Positions 16,835 through 27,187 of a DNA stretch of 64,000 bases are shown one piece after another (the first letter of the stretch is position 1; every line of letters starts with the position of its first letter). Location of the stretch: the NCBI RefSeq assembly GCF_026000375.1, contig NZ_AP026708.1:2764001-2828000 (forward strand). Direction: 5' to 3'. Under the pieces are notes generated by a model that ran no database searches, was not told the DNA's origin, and saw nothing but the letters and a program-made list of their open reading frames with translations. The position numbers and the translations under genes are program-made. Source of the stretch: Pseudodesulfovibrio portus (lineage in GTDB: Bacteria; Desulfobacterota; Desulfovibrionia; Desulfovibrionales; Desulfovibrionaceae).

Positions 16835-18010
16835 ATGGCACACCGGGAAACCATACTCATCGTGGATGATCAGCCCGAGAACATCACCATCATGGTCGAG
16901 GCGCTGAAGTCGTCCTATGCGCTGGTCGCGGCCACGGACGGGGAGTCCGCCCTGGAGCGGGCCGGTGCCGAGCCGGGGCCGGACATGATCCTGCTCGACG
17001 TGATGATGCCGGACATGAACGGGCACGAGCTGTGCCGCCGTCTCAAGGAGGACCCTGCCACCCGCGACATCCCGGTCATGTTCGTCACTTCACTGGACAA
17101 GCCCGACGACGAGGCCCTGGGGCTTTCCCTGGGGGCTGTGGACTACATCACCAAGCCCATCAGCCCGCCGGTGGTGGCGGCACGGGTCCGCGCGCACCTC
17201 CAGCTCAAGCGGGCCAAGGAGCTGCTCGAAAGCCAGAACGAGGTCCTTGAGGAGCGGGTCCGGGAGCGGACCGCCGAGGTGGTCCGGATGCAGAAGGAGC
17301 GGGTGGAGAGCCTCAATCATTTTGCCGACGCCCTGGCCCATCAGATTCGCAATCCGGTGGTGTCCATCGGCGGCATGGCCGGGCTGATGATTAAAAAGGC
17401 CCCGGAGGACAGCCCGCTGATCGAGTATGCCGAGGCCGTGCGCGAGGACGGGTTCCGGCTGGAGCGGCTGGTGGGCGTGGTCCGCGAGTACGTGTCCCTT
17501 GCGGCGGGCGGAATCCAGGTCGCCTTTGTGGAGAGCATGGTGGAGCAGGCCCTGGAAAAGGCGCGCGTCACGGCCCGGGAAATGGAACTCGGCCTGGAGT
17601 GCTCGATGCAGCTCGAGAAGGACATGGTGGGCGTGGACGTGCGCATCGTGGTCCTGGCCTTGACCGAGATTCTGGTCAACGCCTTGGAGTTCGCCACGGG
17701 CGAGACCGTGCATCTGACCGTGGAGGGTGGCATCGGCCGATTCAGGGACGTCCTCTCGTCGGGGGAGGGCGGATGGAAGGAAAACCGCTGGTACGGCGTG
17801 CGGATCACGGACGACGGCCCGGGCATCGCCGGGGACGTGCTCCCCTATGTGACCGACCCGTTCTTCACCACCAAGGCCCGCGGCGTGGGCATCGGCCTGA
17901 CCAAGGTCAAGCGGGTCATCTGCGACGAGCACGGCGGCACGCTGCTGATCCGTTCGCCGTCTGAAAACGGCATCGGGACCGAGGTCATCTTCAATCTGCC
18001 GCTGGCATAG
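16835..18010 (+). CDS. Response-regulator/histidine kinase hybrid
   Basis: A 391-residue cytoplasmic protein. The N-terminal receiver domain (about 4-125) shows the acidic pair IVDDQPEN, phospho-acceptor ILLDVMMPDMNG and the conserved Lys in YITKPI. A coiled-coil linker (LLESQNEVLEERVRERTAEV) leads to an H-box LAHQIRNPVVSIGG near residue 168 and a HATPase domain (NALEF, ITDDGPGIAG, GVGIGLTKVKRV). Receiver plus kinase without a sensor suggests it relays phosphate within a larger pathway. No partner gene is adjacent. Confidence 0.9.
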   Translation: MAHRETILIVDDQPENITIMVEALKSSYALVAATDGESALERAGAEPGPDMILLDVMMPDMNGHELCRRLKEDPATRDIPVMFVTSLDKPDDEALGLSLGAVDYITKPISPPVVAARVRAHLQLKRAKELLESQNEVLEERVRERTAEVVRMQKERVESLNHFADALAHQIRNPVVSIGGMAGLMIKKAPEDSPLIEYAEAVREDGFRLERLVGVVREYVSLAAGGIQVAFVESMVEQALEKARVTAREMELGLECSMQLEKDMVGVDVRIVVLALTEILVNALEFATGETVHLTVEGGIGRFRDVLSSGEGGWKENRWYGVRITDDGPGIAGDVLPYVTDPFFTTKARGVGIGLTKVKRVICDEHGGTLLIRSPSENGIGTEVIFNLPLA

Positions 18011-18028
18011 GCGGCGTCCGTCTGCGGG

Positions 18029-19900
18029 TTATTCTTCCGCTTCGCCCAATTCCCCGCCCTTCACTTCGGCTATTGCCTCGGCATAGGCCTGGAACACGTC
18101 GTCGCGGTTGATGAGCCCGATGATCTCCGAGGTGTTGGTCTGGGCGACCACCGGAATCTGGCCGTAGTCCGTGTTCACGAAGCGGAGCAGGGCCTGGTAC
18201 AGGTCGTAGTCCGGGCGGACGTAGACCGGCCTGGACATGAGGTCCTTGACCACCACCAGGTCGTGCAGCCCCTCGTCGAACATCCAGTTGCGGATATTGT
18301 GGATGGAGACCATGCCCACGTACCGGCCGTCCTCTCCTCCCCGCACCGGGAAGTAGAGCTGGTCGGAGTTGGCGATGATGTCGGTCAGGGCCTTGAGCGT
18401 GGTCCCTTCCTCCACGACGATGACGTCGTGGGGATCGTAGAAGTCGGACACGTGCATCTGTTCGAGCACGTTGATGGTGGCGTCTTCCACGTGGGCCGGG
18501 GAGTCGAACTTGTTCTCCACCTGGTGTTCGTAGAGCGAGTAGTTGCGCCCGAGCACGATGCAGATGGCCGAAGCCAGCATGAGCGGGGCCAGCAGCCCGT
18601 AGCCCTGTGTCAGTTCGGTGACCATGATCAGCGGGCCGATGGGCGCGTTGGCGACCCCGGCGAAGAAGGCGGCCATGCCGACCAGGATGTAGGCACCGGG
18701 CTGGGTGACGATGTTCGGGAAGAAATGGTGCCCGATCTTGCCCACCAGTCCGCCGGACATGCCGCCCACGAACAGGGCGGGCGCGAACATGCCGCCGGAC
18801 ATGCCCGAACCGATGGTGATGGACGTGGCCACGGTCTTGCCGACGATCATGTAGCACATGCCCAGCGCCGGAATCTGGCCGAGAATGGCCAGCTCCAGCC
18901 AGCCGTATCCGCCGGACAGGATGCCGCCGGTGACCAGCCCGTCGGTGGCGGTGTAGGGGTAGGCGATGCCGAGCAGTCCCATGGACAGGCCGCCCAGGCC
19001 CATGGCCCAGATGATGCCGATCTTCTCCTGCAGCGGGCAGAAGATGTGGTATTTTATGAAATAGAACGTCTTGATGTACATCCAGCCCACCGCCGCGCAG
19101 ACAAAGGCGAGCAGGGCGTAGAAGATCAGCTCGCGCGGGTCGTGGAAGGAGAAGCGCGGGATGCCGAAGATGGGGTCGGTGCCGTAGAAGAATGTATAGA
19201 TGGAGTAGGAGACCACCGAGCTCATGACCGCGGGCAGGATGGCCTCGGCCTCGAAGTCCTCGCGGTAGATGACCTCGATGGCGGTCAGCGCGCCGCCGAG
19301 CGGGGCCCGGAAGATGGCCCCCAAGCCGCCGGCAGCACCGGACAGCAGGAGCAGACGGCGTTCCTTGGCGGACAGGTCGAAAATCTTGGCGATCCATGCG
19401 CCCGCGCCCGCGCCCATCTGGGTGATGGGGCCTTCGCGGCCTGCGGAGCCGCCCGAGGCGATGGTCAGCACCGAGCACAGCCCCCTGATGATGGCCACGC
19501 GCGACTTGATGACGCCGCCCTGGTTGTGGAAGGCGTTGATGGTGGCGTCGGTGCCGTCGGTGCCGCCGTTGATGGTCTCTGGGATGAAGGTCTTGACCAG
19601 CCAGCCTGTGAGCAGGGCCGTGCCCGTGGTGGCAATGGGGATGACCCAGGGCCGGAACACGGAGCCGTGGCCCTCGAAGATGCCTTCGCCCGCCGGTTCA
19701 GGGGAGACGATGCCCGCCAGGTTGGCCTGGATCATGTGCTTGCCGAACTCCACCAGCCAGAAGAAGGCCACGGCCACGAGGCCGGACAGCACGCCGACCA
19801 GCACGCCGATGACCAGCCACCTGAACGAGGTGACCGTGCGGTAGGACTTCACGAAGTCCTTCCAATAATTCATTACCCTGGTGATGACGTCGATGGGCAT
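18029..19900 (-). CDS. ClC-family chloride channel/transporter with CBS domains
   Basis: A 623-residue membrane protein. The ClC core (about residues 20-440) has the anion-pathway motifs GSAGREGP (with the gating glutamate), and GMSGGMFAPALFVGG. A tandem CBS pair follows (about 470-600: MHVSDFYDPHDVIVVEEGTT and LMSRPVYVRPDYDLYQALL), which in related proteins binds adenine nucleotides and regulates transport. Whether it is a channel or a Cl-/H+ antiporter is not decided. It lies four bases downstream of ribF on the same strand. Confidence 0.92.
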   Translation of the reverse strand: MPIDVITRVMNYWKDFVKSYRTVTSFRWLVIGVLVGVLSGLVAVAFFWLVEFGKHMIQANLAGIVSPEPAGEGIFEGHGSVFRPWVIPIATTGTALLTGWLVKTFIPETINGGTDGTDATINAFHNQGGVIKSRVAIIRGLCSVLTIASGGSAGREGPITQMGAGAGAWIAKIFDLSAKERRLLLLSGAAGGLGAIFRAPLGGALTAIEVIYREDFEAEAILPAVMSSVVSYSIYTFFYGTDPIFGIPRFSFHDPRELIFYALLAFVCAAVGWMYIKTFYFIKYHIFCPLQEKIGIIWAMGLGGLSMGLLGIAYPYTATDGLVTGGILSGGYGWLELAILGQIPALGMCYMIVGKTVATSITIGSGMSGGMFAPALFVGGMSGGLVGKIGHHFFPNIVTQPGAYILVGMAAFFAGVANAPIGPLIMVTELTQGYGLLAPLMLASAICIVLGRNYSLYEHQVENKFDSPAHVEDATINVLEQMHVSDFYDPHDVIVVEEGTTLKALTDIIANSDQLYFPVRGGEDGRYVGMVSIHNIRNWMFDEGLHDLVVVKDLMSRPVYVRPDYDLYQALLRFVNTDYGQIPVVAQTNTSEIIGLINRDDVFQAYAEAIAEVKGGELGEAEE

Positions 19901-19904
19901 GGTC

Positions 19905-20873
19905 TTATCCGTCGAAGTCGGGACGGGTCAGTCTGATGGCCGCTTCGGGCTGGGAGAGAATCTGCCGTCCCAGGTCGATGTCGATGCCGATGCGTGCTTT
20001 CAATTCGTCGATGCCGTTGAATTTCTTTTCGTCGCGGATGCGCTGCACGAAATGGACGCGGATGTCCGCGCCGTAGATGTCGCCGGAAAAATCAAGGATG
20101 TGCGCTTCCACGGAAAGGGCGTCGTTGCCGAAGGTCGGGTTGATGCCGATGTTGGCCACGCCCATGTGGACTTCCCTGTCCACCTCCACCCAGACGGCGT
20201 AGACGCCGGGCTTGGGGAAGAGCTCGTCCACCAGCTTCAGGTTGGCCGTGGGGAAGCCGAGCAGCTTGCCGCCCCGGTCCATGCCGTGCACCACCTCGCC
20301 CTTGACCTGGTAGAACCGCCCCAGCAGGGGGCGCGCGGACCAAACCTTGCCCGCCTGGACAAGGTCGCGGATGCGGGTGGAGGAGACGACGGCGTCGTCC
20401 ACGGTCACCGGGTCCAGCCGGTCCACGGTGAAGCCGTGCTTGGCTCCCAGCTGGGTCAGGGTCTCGAAGTTGCCGGCCCTGCCCTTGCCCAGGTGATAGT
20501 CGTAGCCGATGATCATCTCCTTCATCTTCAGTCCGTCCAGAAGGTACTTTTGGACGAATTCCTCGGGAGAGAGTCTGGCCATGTCCCTGGTGAATTCCAG
20601 GAGCAGGCAGACCTGGGGGCCGTACTGGGAAATGAGCTCGATCTTCTGTTCGGTCAGGGTGATGAAGGGGGGCGTCTTGTCGCTGCGCAGTACCCGCAGG
20701 GGGTGCGGGTCGAAGGTGACCACCACGGAGACCAGGTCGCGGGCCTTGGCGCGCGAGCAGGCCAGTTCGATGAGTTTCTGGTGTCCCTTGTGCACGCCGT
20801 CGAAGTTGCCGATGGTCACGCATGACCCGGCAATGGCGTCCTCTATGTCCTCTAATGTCCGTGCGACGATCAT
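19905..20873 (-). CDS. ribF: Bifunctional riboflavin kinase/FMN adenylyltransferase
   Basis: A 322-residue enzyme that phosphorylates riboflavin to FMN and adenylates FMN to FAD. The N-terminal nucleotidyltransferase domain shows TIGNFDGVHKGHQKL and YDYHLGKGRAGN; the C-terminal flavokinase domain (from about 185) shows GKLLGFPTANL and GINPTFGND. Normal length for the family. It is followed closely by the ClC gene. Confidence 0.96.
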   Translation of the reverse strand: MIVARTLEDIEDAIAGSCVTIGNFDGVHKGHQKLIELACSRAKARDLVSVVVTFDPHPLRVLRSDKTPPFITLTEQKIELISQYGPQVCLLLEFTRDMARLSPEEFVQKYLLDGLKMKEMIIGYDYHLGKGRAGNFETLTQLGAKHGFTVDRLDPVTVDDAVVSSTRIRDLVQAGKVWSARPLLGRFYQVKGEVVHGMDRGGKLLGFPTANLKLVDELFPKPGVYAVWVEVDREVHMGVANIGINPTFGNDALSVEAHILDFSGDIYGADIRVHFVQRIRDEKKFNGIDELKARIGIDIDLGRQILSQPEAAIRLTRPDFDG

Positions 20874-20942
20874 GTATTATTTGGTGTTCGGGTTTGAAAG
20901 AAAAGCAACCTACGCCAAAAGTTTCCGGTTCACAAGGGTCGG

Positions 20943-22391
20943 CTATTTCTTGGCCTTGGCGCGCTCCTCGATCAGGTCGGACAATTCCTTGAGTTCCTGT
21001 TTCTGGGTTTCGGTCTGGGCAAGTTCCCCGGCCTGACGCTGGTGGCGGCGGGCCTTTTCCAGATTCATGGAATAGGCGGAGGCAAAGCCCAGGTGCAGGT
21101 TGCCGCCGAAGTGGTCGCCGGACGCACCGAGGATCATGCCCAGGTGGTGGTGCACTTCCCAGTCTTCCGGGACGAGCGTTTCCACCTTGCGCATGTTGGC
21201 GATGGCCTGGGTGAACTGCTTGCCCTCGGCCTGGAGCCGGGCCAGGTAGAACAGGGCCAGGGCGTCGCGCTTGTTGTGGATGGCCGCCTTTTGCAGCAGT
21301 CCGACGGCCCTGTCCGGCGCGCCGACCGTGAAATAGTAGATGCCGGCCTCGCGGGCGACCAAGGGATCGTCCCCGGCCTTGGAGAGGGCTGTCTCGAAGG
21401 CGGCCCGGGCCTCCTCCATTTTCTTGAGCCGCATCAGGGCGTTGCCCCGTCCCACGTAGTCCATGGGGGTGTAGTCGGATTTCGGCTTGTCGTCCCAATA
21501 GGCCAGGGCCGTGTTGGCCGGGGACATCTTGGACCGGACCAGGCACTGGATCTTTTTGAGCAGGGTGGGGTCCTCGTGCCGCTCCAGGAATTCGGGGGGC
21601 ATGCGCTGGATGCGGTCCTGGAGGTAGGAGATGCGGTCGGCCAGCCCGGGGTGGGTGGACAGGTAGCTCGGCATTTCCGAGCCGGAGTCGAACCACCGGT
21701 TCTTCATCATGATCTCGAAGGTCTCGGGCATGCCGGACGGGTTGTACCCCGCCTTGACCATGGAGTTGAGCCCCACGTGGTCGGCTTCGCGCTCGTCCTC
21801 CTGGGAATACTGGAGCATGGCCGCCGCGCCCGCGCCCGCTGAACCGACCATGATGGCCTGTCCCGCCTTGGTGCCGGTATCGCCGCCTGTGACCGCGCCG
21901 AGCAGCAGCCCGGCCAGCATGCCTGCCGTGGACAGGACCGTGACCCGTTTCTGCTTTTCGATGCGGCTGACCACGTGGCGTTGGGAGACGTGGGCGAGCT
22001 CGTGGGCGATGACCCCGGCCAGCTGCGATTCGGTTTCCACGGCCTGGATCAGGCCGGTGAAGACGTAGATGAAGCCGCCGGGAATGGCAAAGGCGTTGAG
22101 CAGCGGGTTGGCGATGACCGCGCTCTTGACCTGATAGGGCATGGGGCGTTTGCCGGTGACCACCCGGGCCACGATGTGGTCCACGTAGTCGGTGATGTAG
22201 GTGTCGCCGACCATGGCCATGCGGCTGCGGATGATCTGGTCGAATTCCCGACCCATCTTGTTTTCGTCGCGCAGGGTCAGCTTGTCGCCGAACAGCATGT
22301 TGGCGCGGGCGGTCGCCACGGGGGCGATAACCAGGAGCAGTGCCGCGAACAGGGCGGTCAGTGTGGCAGGCGTTCTTCGCATGGAGTCCAT
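20943..22391 (-). CDS. Periplasmic M48 metalloprotease with TPR repeats (BepA-like)
   Basis: About 482 residues: an N-terminal signal peptide (ALFAALLLVIAPVATARA), an M48 zinc protease domain with VIAHELAHVSQRHV, the third zinc ligand region in DEREADHVGLN, and C-terminal tetratricopeptide repeats (YVGRGNALMRLKKMEEARA and following). This domain order matches BepA/YfgC, which maintains outer-membrane protein assembly in the periplasm. Three in-frame ATGs lie within 18 bases (22400, 22391, 22382) and none has a good ribosome-binding site, so the exact start is uncertain. Confidence 0.88.
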   Translation of the reverse strand: MDSMRRTPATLTALFAALLLVIAPVATARANMLFGDKLTLRDENKMGREFDQIIRSRMAMVGDTYITDYVDHIVARVVTGKRPMPYQVKSAVIANPLLNAFAIPGGFIYVFTGLIQAVETESQLAGVIAHELAHVSQRHVVSRIEKQKRVTVLSTAGMLAGLLLGAVTGGDTGTKAGQAIMVGSAGAGAAAMLQYSQEDEREADHVGLNSMVKAGYNPSGMPETFEIMMKNRWFDSGSEMPSYLSTHPGLADRISYLQDRIQRMPPEFLERHEDPTLLKKIQCLVRSKMSPANTALAYWDDKPKSDYTPMDYVGRGNALMRLKKMEEARAAFETALSKAGDDPLVAREAGIYYFTVGAPDRAVGLLQKAAIHNKRDALALFYLARLQAEGKQFTQAIANMRKVETLVPEDWEVHHHLGMILGASGDHFGGNLHLGFASAYSMNLEKARRHQRQAGELAQTETQKQELKELSDLIEERAKAKK

Positions 22392-22437
22392 ACTAATCAT
22401 TTGATTGCGCAAAGCAACCACAGGCTGTCTTTTGCAC

Positions 22438-22469
22438 AAAAAAGGGGCGCGGACTGGTGTCCGCGCCCC
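22438..22469 (-). terminator. Intrinsic terminator of rho
   Basis: An 11-bp stem (GGGGCGCGGAC with GTCCGCGCCCC) with a 4-nt loop is followed on the minus strand by six Ts, shortly after the rho stop codon. Confidence 0.85.
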
Positions 22470-22491
22470 CGGGTGTCGTTGTCGGCGTTCG

Positions 22492-23865
22492 CTACTTGGA
22501 CATGGAGTCCAGGAACTCCTGGTTGTTTTTGGTGCCCTTCATCTTGCCGCGCAGGAATTCCATGGAGTCGATGGAATTCATGGGGGAGAGGAGCTTGCGC
22601 AGGATCCAGACGCGGTTGAGCACGTCCTCTTCCAGGAGCAGCTCTTCCTTGCGGGTGCCGGAGCGGTTGATGTCGATGGCCGGGTACACGCGCTTGTCGG
22701 ACAGGTGGCGGTCCAGGTAGATTTCCATGTTGCCGGTGCCCTTGAACTCCTCGAAGATGACCTCGTCCATGCGCGAGCCGGTGTCGATGAGCGCAGTGGA
22801 TATGATGGTCAGGGAGCCGCCTTCCTCGATGTTGCGGGCCGCGCCGAAGAAGCGCTTGGGCCGCTGCAGGGCATTGGCGTCGATACCGCCGGAGAGCACG
22901 CGCCCGGAGGACGGGGTCACGGCGTTGTAGGCCCGCCCGAGGCGGGTGATGGAGTCGAGGAGGATGACCACGTCGCGCTTGCGTTCCACCAACCGCTTGG
23001 CCTTCTCGATGACCATGTCCGCAACCTGAACGTGGCGCTGCGGCGGTTCGTCGAAGGTGGAGGAGACCACCTCGGCCTTGACCGTGCGCTGCATGTCGGT
23101 CACTTCCTCGGGCCGCTCGTCGATGAGCAGGACGATGAGGTCCACCTCGGGGTGGTTGGCGTTGATGGAGTTGGCGATGGTCTGGAGCATGATCGTCTTA
23201 CCCGTGCGGGGCGGGGCCACGATGACGCCGCGCTGGCCCTTGCCGATGGGCACGAGCAGGTCGATGATGCGGGAAGAATAGTTCTGGCTGCCGTTTTCGA
23301 GCTTGAGTTGCTCTTCGGGATAGAGCGGTGTCAGGTTGTCGAAGAGGACCAGGTTCTTGGAGTGCTTGGGGTCCTCGAAGCCGATCTCGGACACGCGCAG
23401 CAGGGCGAAATACCGTTCCCCTTCCTTGGGCGGGCGGATCTGGCCGGACACGCAGTCGCCCTTGCGCAGGCCGAAGCGGCGAATCTGGGACGGGGAAACG
23501 TAGATGTCGTCGGGGCCCGCCATGTAGCTGTACATGGGGGAGCGCAGGAAACCGAAGCCGTCGGGCAGGATTTCCAGTACGCCTTCACCGAAGATCTGTC
23601 CGTCCTGGGAGGCACACTCCTGAAGCAGGGAGAAGATCAGTTCCTGCTTGCGCATGGTGGAGGGGTTTTCCACTCCGAATTCCATGGCCAGGTCCGTCAG
23701 GTCCTGCATGGATTTGAGCTTCAGCTCGGTCAGGTTCAGGCTGCCGCCGTTCCCGTTCCCGTTGGCGATGGTCTTCGCCTTCTTTGGGGTTGTTTTCTTG
23801 GGACGGCCCCGTTTGGGAGCGCCAGCCTTGCCTTTGGGTTCGGTCTCGGTCTTTTTTTCGGCCAT
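22492..23865 (-). CDS. rho: Transcription termination factor Rho
   Basis: A 457-residue hexameric RNA helicase. It has a Lys- and Pro-rich N-terminal extension (residues 1-50), the cold-shock-like RNA-binding domain (DGFGFLRSP), Walker A APPRTGKT, Walker [17 protein letters not shown], and the Q/R loop regions ([14 protein letters not shown] and [11 protein letters not shown]). I use the ATG giving MAEKKTETE; a TTG 36 bases earlier is in frame but adds no family-like sequence. Confidence 0.96.
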   Translation of the reverse strand: MAEKKTETEPKGKAGAPKRGRPKKTTPKKAKTIANGNGNGGSLNLTELKLKSMQDLTDLAMEFGVENPSTMRKQELIFSLLQECASQDGQIFGEGVLEILPDGFGFLRSPMYSYMAGPDDIYVSPSQIRRFGLRKGDCVSGQIRPPKEGERYFALLRVSEIGFEDPKHSKNLVLFDNLTPLYPEEQLKLENGSQNYSSRIIDLLVPIGKGQRGVIVAPPRTGKTIMLQTIANSINANHPEVDLIVLLIDERPEEVTDMQRTVKAEVVSSTFDEPPQRHVQVADMVIEKAKRLVERKRDVVILLDSITRLGRAYNAVTPSSGRVLSGGIDANALQRPKRFFGAARNIEEGGSLTIISTALIDTGSRMDEVIFEEFKGTGNMEIYLDRHLSDKRVYPAIDINRSGTRKEELLLEEDVLNRVWILRKLLSPMNSIDSMEFLRGKMKGTKNNQEFLDSMSK

Positions 23866-24140
23866 GCGTGAAATTTTGGGTTGAGGTTGAAGGATGTGCA
23901 AACGTGTATGCTTGATGCAACTATACTAGCTTATTGTATATTCCTGATGCAGGCGTGTCGAAAGATGGGAGTGGCCGGTCCGGGAGGACGGGGCGAAGAT
24001 AAGACGAAAATGCGTACCTCTTTTGAAGTTGCGCTCACAGCCTCGTGTCAGAACTCATGTGGTGTGGGAAAAATATGATCAAGCCGCAACGCGGCATCGA
24101 CTTAGGGGTTATCGCAAAAGGCGGGCCTTGACAAGCCCTA
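23866..24140. other. Region upstream of rho, no gene seen
   Basis: 275 bases between the rho start and the carD stop. The part around 23915-23950 is AT-rich and probably holds the rho promoter. No convincing -35/-10 pair or RNA fold could be fixed by eye. Confidence 0.4.
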
Positions 24141-24656
24141 CTAATCCTTTTCTTCCTGGGCGGCGATAACGTCGGCGAACATTTCGTTGATATCTTCCTT
24201 GATGGACTCCTGGTCCCGGTCCACGGAGTAGGCCAGTTCCATGGAGACCAGGCCCATGGCCTGCTCCAGGAGGCGGCGTTCGCCAAAGGACAGTTCCTTG
24301 TCCTTGCCGATGAGGAAGAGCTCCTTGAGGACGTAGGCCACGTCGGAGAGATCGCCGCTTTTGAGCTTCTCGGAATATTCGCGATAGCGTCGGTTCCAGT
24401 TCTGGCCGGTGTAGCCGGTAAACTCGGAACGGTCTTCCAGGGATTCGAATATCTTCTGGCCTATGCGCTTGGAGCATACGGGCCTGAGCCCCACGTTCTC
24501 GGCGTTGGCCACCGGGACCATCAGGGTCACGTTGTTGCTCAGTATCCGCACGATATAGAAATCGGCTTTCACCCCGCCGATCTCCTGGGATTCGACACGC
24601 TCCACGCGACCGACTCCCTGAGAGGGATACACGACCAATTCGTTAACCTTGAACAC
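24141..24656 (-). CDS. CarD/CdnL-type RNA polymerase-binding transcription regulator
   Basis: A 171-residue protein. The N-terminal Tudor-like RNA-polymerase-interacting domain (VNELVVYPSQGVGRVERVE) is followed by a helical DNA-contacting domain (RYREYSEKLKSGDLSDVAYV, LLEQAMGLVSMELAY), as in CarD and CdnL. In other bacteria these proteins stabilise open promoter complexes at housekeeping promoters. It stands alone; pth follows on the same strand. Confidence 0.92.
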   Translation of the reverse strand: MFKVNELVVYPSQGVGRVERVESQEIGGVKADFYIVRILSNNVTLMVPVANAENVGLRPVCSKRIGQKIFESLEDRSEFTGYTGQNWNRRYREYSEKLKSGDLSDVAYVLKELFLIGKDKELSFGERRLLEQAMGLVSMELAYSVDRDQESIKEDINEMFADVIAAQEEKD

Positions 24657-24736
24657 GGTGAATTAAACTCCTGAATAAGGGCTTTTTACATGCGACAGAA
24701 GGCCATCATAACGAAAAGGGATTGAAGAGTCCACGA

Positions 24737-25354
24737 TTACTCCATTTCTTCTTCTCGGAGGGAGAAGGAGTTGACGTGCTGCTGGGCAAAACCCCTGCCA
24801 CGCCGGTAAAAGATGTCCAACCCCTTGGCCGCGTGAGCGATGATGTCCGGCAGGAACGACGCTTCCCGGCCTGCAAAGGGCTCCAGCACCCAGTCGCTGA
24901 TGACCTTGTACGGGTCGGCGGGTCGGCTCACTCCGAGGCGCAACCGCCAGAAGTCGGGGGTGCCGAGACGTTCCTGTATGGATTCCAATCCGTTGTGGCC
25001 GTTGTTGCCGCCGCCTATCTTGAACTTCATCCGGCCCACGGGCAGGTCCAGTTCGTCGTGGACCACGACCACGTCCCCGGGAGCGAGCCTGTGACGGCCG
25101 CAGATCTTGGACACGGCCTTGCCGCTCAGGTTCATGTAGGTCATGGGCTTGGCCAGCAGCCGGAACGCGCCCGCAAACTTGGCGCTCCACAGTTCGTAGT
25201 CGCCGGACTCGTTGATTTTCTCGAGCCGCATGGACTTGCGCTGTTCGGCCTGGAGCAACAGGTGATCAACGAGCATGAACCCGATGTTGTGCCGGGTCTT
25301 CTCGTATTTCGGGCCGGGATTGCCGAGTCCCACTATGACGCCTTTGTAGTCCAT
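24737..25354 (-). CDS. pth: Peptidyl-tRNA hydrolase
   Basis: A 205-residue enzyme that frees tRNA from prematurely released peptidyl-tRNA. The motifs VGLGNPGPKYEKTRHNIGF (with the catalytic His), KPMTYMNLSG and VHDELDLPVGRMKFK are those of bacterial Pth1, and GGGNNGHNGL is present. It lies downstream of rplY, a common pairing. Confidence 0.97.
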   Translation of the reverse strand: MDYKGVIVGLGNPGPKYEKTRHNIGFMLVDHLLLQAEQRKSMRLEKINESGDYELWSAKFAGAFRLLAKPMTYMNLSGKAVSKICGRHRLAPGDVVVVHDELDLPVGRMKFKIGGGNNGHNGLESIQERLGTPDFWRLRLGVSRPADPYKVISDWVLEPFAGREASFLPDIIAHAAKGLDIFYRRGRGFAQQHVNSFSLREEEME

Positions 25355-25411
25355 GCCGGGGTGCCGTCCGTTCTCGTTGCGTGCAGTCTATCAGCCTCTT
25401 CGGCCGGAGGC

Positions 25412-25446
25412 AAAAAAATCCCGGAGCGCGACGCCGCGCCCCGGGA
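25412..25446 (-). terminator. Intrinsic terminator of rplY
   Basis: A GC-rich stem (CCCGGGGCGCGGC against GCGCTCCGGG on the minus strand) is followed by seven Ts just after the L25 stop codon, separating rplY from pth. Confidence 0.75.
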
Positions 25447-25471
25447 AGTCGTATCAATGTATATGTCGGAA

Positions 25472-26137
25472 CTATTCGGAAGCTTCCTCTTCGGAGCCGC
25501 CTTCTTCGCCTTCGCCTTCCTCTTCGCCCATGATGCCTTCGAGGCCTTCGTCCTCATCCAGCTCTTCCTCTTCGCGGGCGGCCTGGACGGCCACGACGGC
25601 GTAGTTTTCGTCAAAGAGCGGGGTGACGCCTTCGGGGAATTCGATTTCCTCGATGTGGACGGAATCCATGATGTCGAGGTCGGTGATGTCGATGGTGATG
25701 GAGGACGGAATGTCCATGGGCTTGCAGACGACCTCGATGGTGTCGCGGTACAGTTCCAGAACACCGCCGAGCTTGACGCCCTTGGAGGAGCCGACCAGCT
25801 CGAAGTGGACGGCGACCTTGATTTCCTGGTCCAGATCAACGCCGAAGAAGTCGACGTGCTCGGGCAGGCCCTTGACCGGCTCGTTGCGGACGCGCCAGAG
25901 CAGCGCGGGCATGGTTTCGGTCTTGCCGCCCTTTTCCAGGACCAGCTCGAAAACCTGCGCGTTGCCCACTGCGGCGTAGGCCTTCTGCAGGGGAACCATG
26001 GCCACCTTGACCGGAATGTTGGAGCCCTTGGCATCGTAGTAGATGCCCGGGACCATGCCGGTGGCACGGAGGCGGCGGTTGGGGCCCTTGCCCAGTTCAG
26101 TGCGTTCCTCAACGTTGAGTTTCAGCAGTTCTGCCAT
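25472..26137 (-). CDS. rplY: 50S ribosomal protein L25/general stress protein Ctc
   Basis: A 221-residue two-domain L25. The N-terminal 5S-rRNA-binding domain (LNVEERTELGKGPNRRLRA, GMVPGIYYDAKG) is followed by the TL5-type C-terminal beta domain and a highly acidic Glu/Gly tail. The ATG giving MAELLKLNVEE is preceded by AAAGGAG; the frame open upstream is not used. It sits between prs and pth, a conserved neighbourhood. Confidence 0.95.
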   Translation of the reverse strand: MAELLKLNVEERTELGKGPNRRLRATGMVPGIYYDAKGSNIPVKVAMVPLQKAYAAVGNAQVFELVLEKGGKTETMPALLWRVRNEPVKGLPEHVDFFGVDLDQEIKVAVHFELVGSSKGVKLGGVLELYRDTIEVVCKPMDIPSSITIDITDLDIMDSVHIEEIEFPEGVTPLFDENYAVVAVQAAREEEELDEDEGLEGIMGEEEGEGEEGGSEEEASE

Positions 26138-26218
26138 GTGATTTTCTCCTTTTACGCCCTGGCCGTCCACCATGGACGGACGCTCGCGCTTTATCAGGTT
26201 TATGCGGGACGATTCCCT

Positions 26219-27157
26219 TTATACAAACAGCACGGAAACGGATGATTCCGTGTGCACGTTGTTGATTGCCTTGGCCAGCAGGGAGGCCACGCTCCGCTGC
26301 TTGATCTTGGAGCAGCAGGTCTTCTTGTCGTCCAACGGGATGGTGTCGGTGACAACCACCTCGGAAAAGGCGGACTCTTCCAGCCGCTGGATGGCCGGGC
26401 CGGACAGCACCGGGTGGGTGGCGCAGGCCATGACTTCCTTGGCCCCGTTTTCCATGATCACGTTGGCGGCGGCGCACATGGTGCCGGCGGTGTCGATCAT
26501 GTCGTCCACCACCACGGCCACCTTGTCCCTGACGTCGCCGATGATGTGCATGGCCTTGGCCTGGTTGGGGGCGTCGCGGCGCTTGTCCACGATGGCCAGG
26601 GACGCGCCGAGGCGTTTGGCATAGGCACGGGCGCGCTCAACGCCGCCCGCGTCCGGGGAAATGATGACGAAATCTTCGTTCTTGTCGCGCAGGTGCTCGA
26701 GCAGGGCCGGGGCGGCGAACAGGTTGTCCACCGGACAGTTGAAGAAGCCCTGGATCTGGCCTGCGTGCAGGTCGATGGTCACGAGCCGCTGCATGCCCGC
26801 CGTGGACAGCAGGTCGGCCACCAACTTGGCGGAGATGGGCGCCCTGGGAACCACTTTCCGGTCCTGGCGTGCATAGCCGAAGTAGGGCACCACCGCGGTG
26901 ACGCGGGAGGCGCTGGCCCGCTTGAGGGCGTCGAGCATCAGGCACAGTTCCATGAGATGGTAGTTCACGGGCGAACAGGTGGGCTGCACCACGAACACGT
27001 CGTCACCGCGCACGTTCTCGCCGATCTCGATGCGGATCTCTCCGTCGGAGAAGCGTTCACGCAGGACCGGTGAGGCCTTGGTGCCCAGGTGCTCGCAGAT
27101 GGCATCAGCCAGCTTGGGGCTGGCAGAACCGCTGATGATTTTCAACTCGCCGTGCAT
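26219..27157 (-). CDS. prs: Ribose-phosphate pyrophosphokinase (PRPP synthetase)
   Basis: A 312-residue class I PRPP synthetase making phosphoribosyl pyrophosphate from ribose 5-phosphate and ATP for nucleotide, His and Trp synthesis. It shows [41 protein letters not shown] and the PRPP-binding loop [12 protein letters not shown]. Ribosome-binding sequence GGGAGA precedes the ATG. Confidence 0.97.
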   Translation of the reverse strand: MHGELKIISGSASPKLADAICEHLGTKASPVLRERFSDGEIRIEIGENVRGDDVFVVQPTCSPVNYHLMELCLMLDALKRASASRVTAVVPYFGYARQDRKVVPRAPISAKLVADLLSTAGMQRLVTIDLHAGQIQGFFNCPVDNLFAAPALLEHLRDKNEDFVIISPDAGGVERARAYAKRLGASLAIVDKRRDAPNQAKAMHIIGDVRDKVAVVVDDMIDTAGTMCAAANVIMENGAKEVMACATHPVLSGPAIQRLEESAFSEVVVTDTIPLDDKKTCCSKIKQRSVASLLAKAINNVHTESSVSVLFV

Positions 27158-27187
27158 TGTCCATCTCCCTGGATAGCTTTGTAAAAT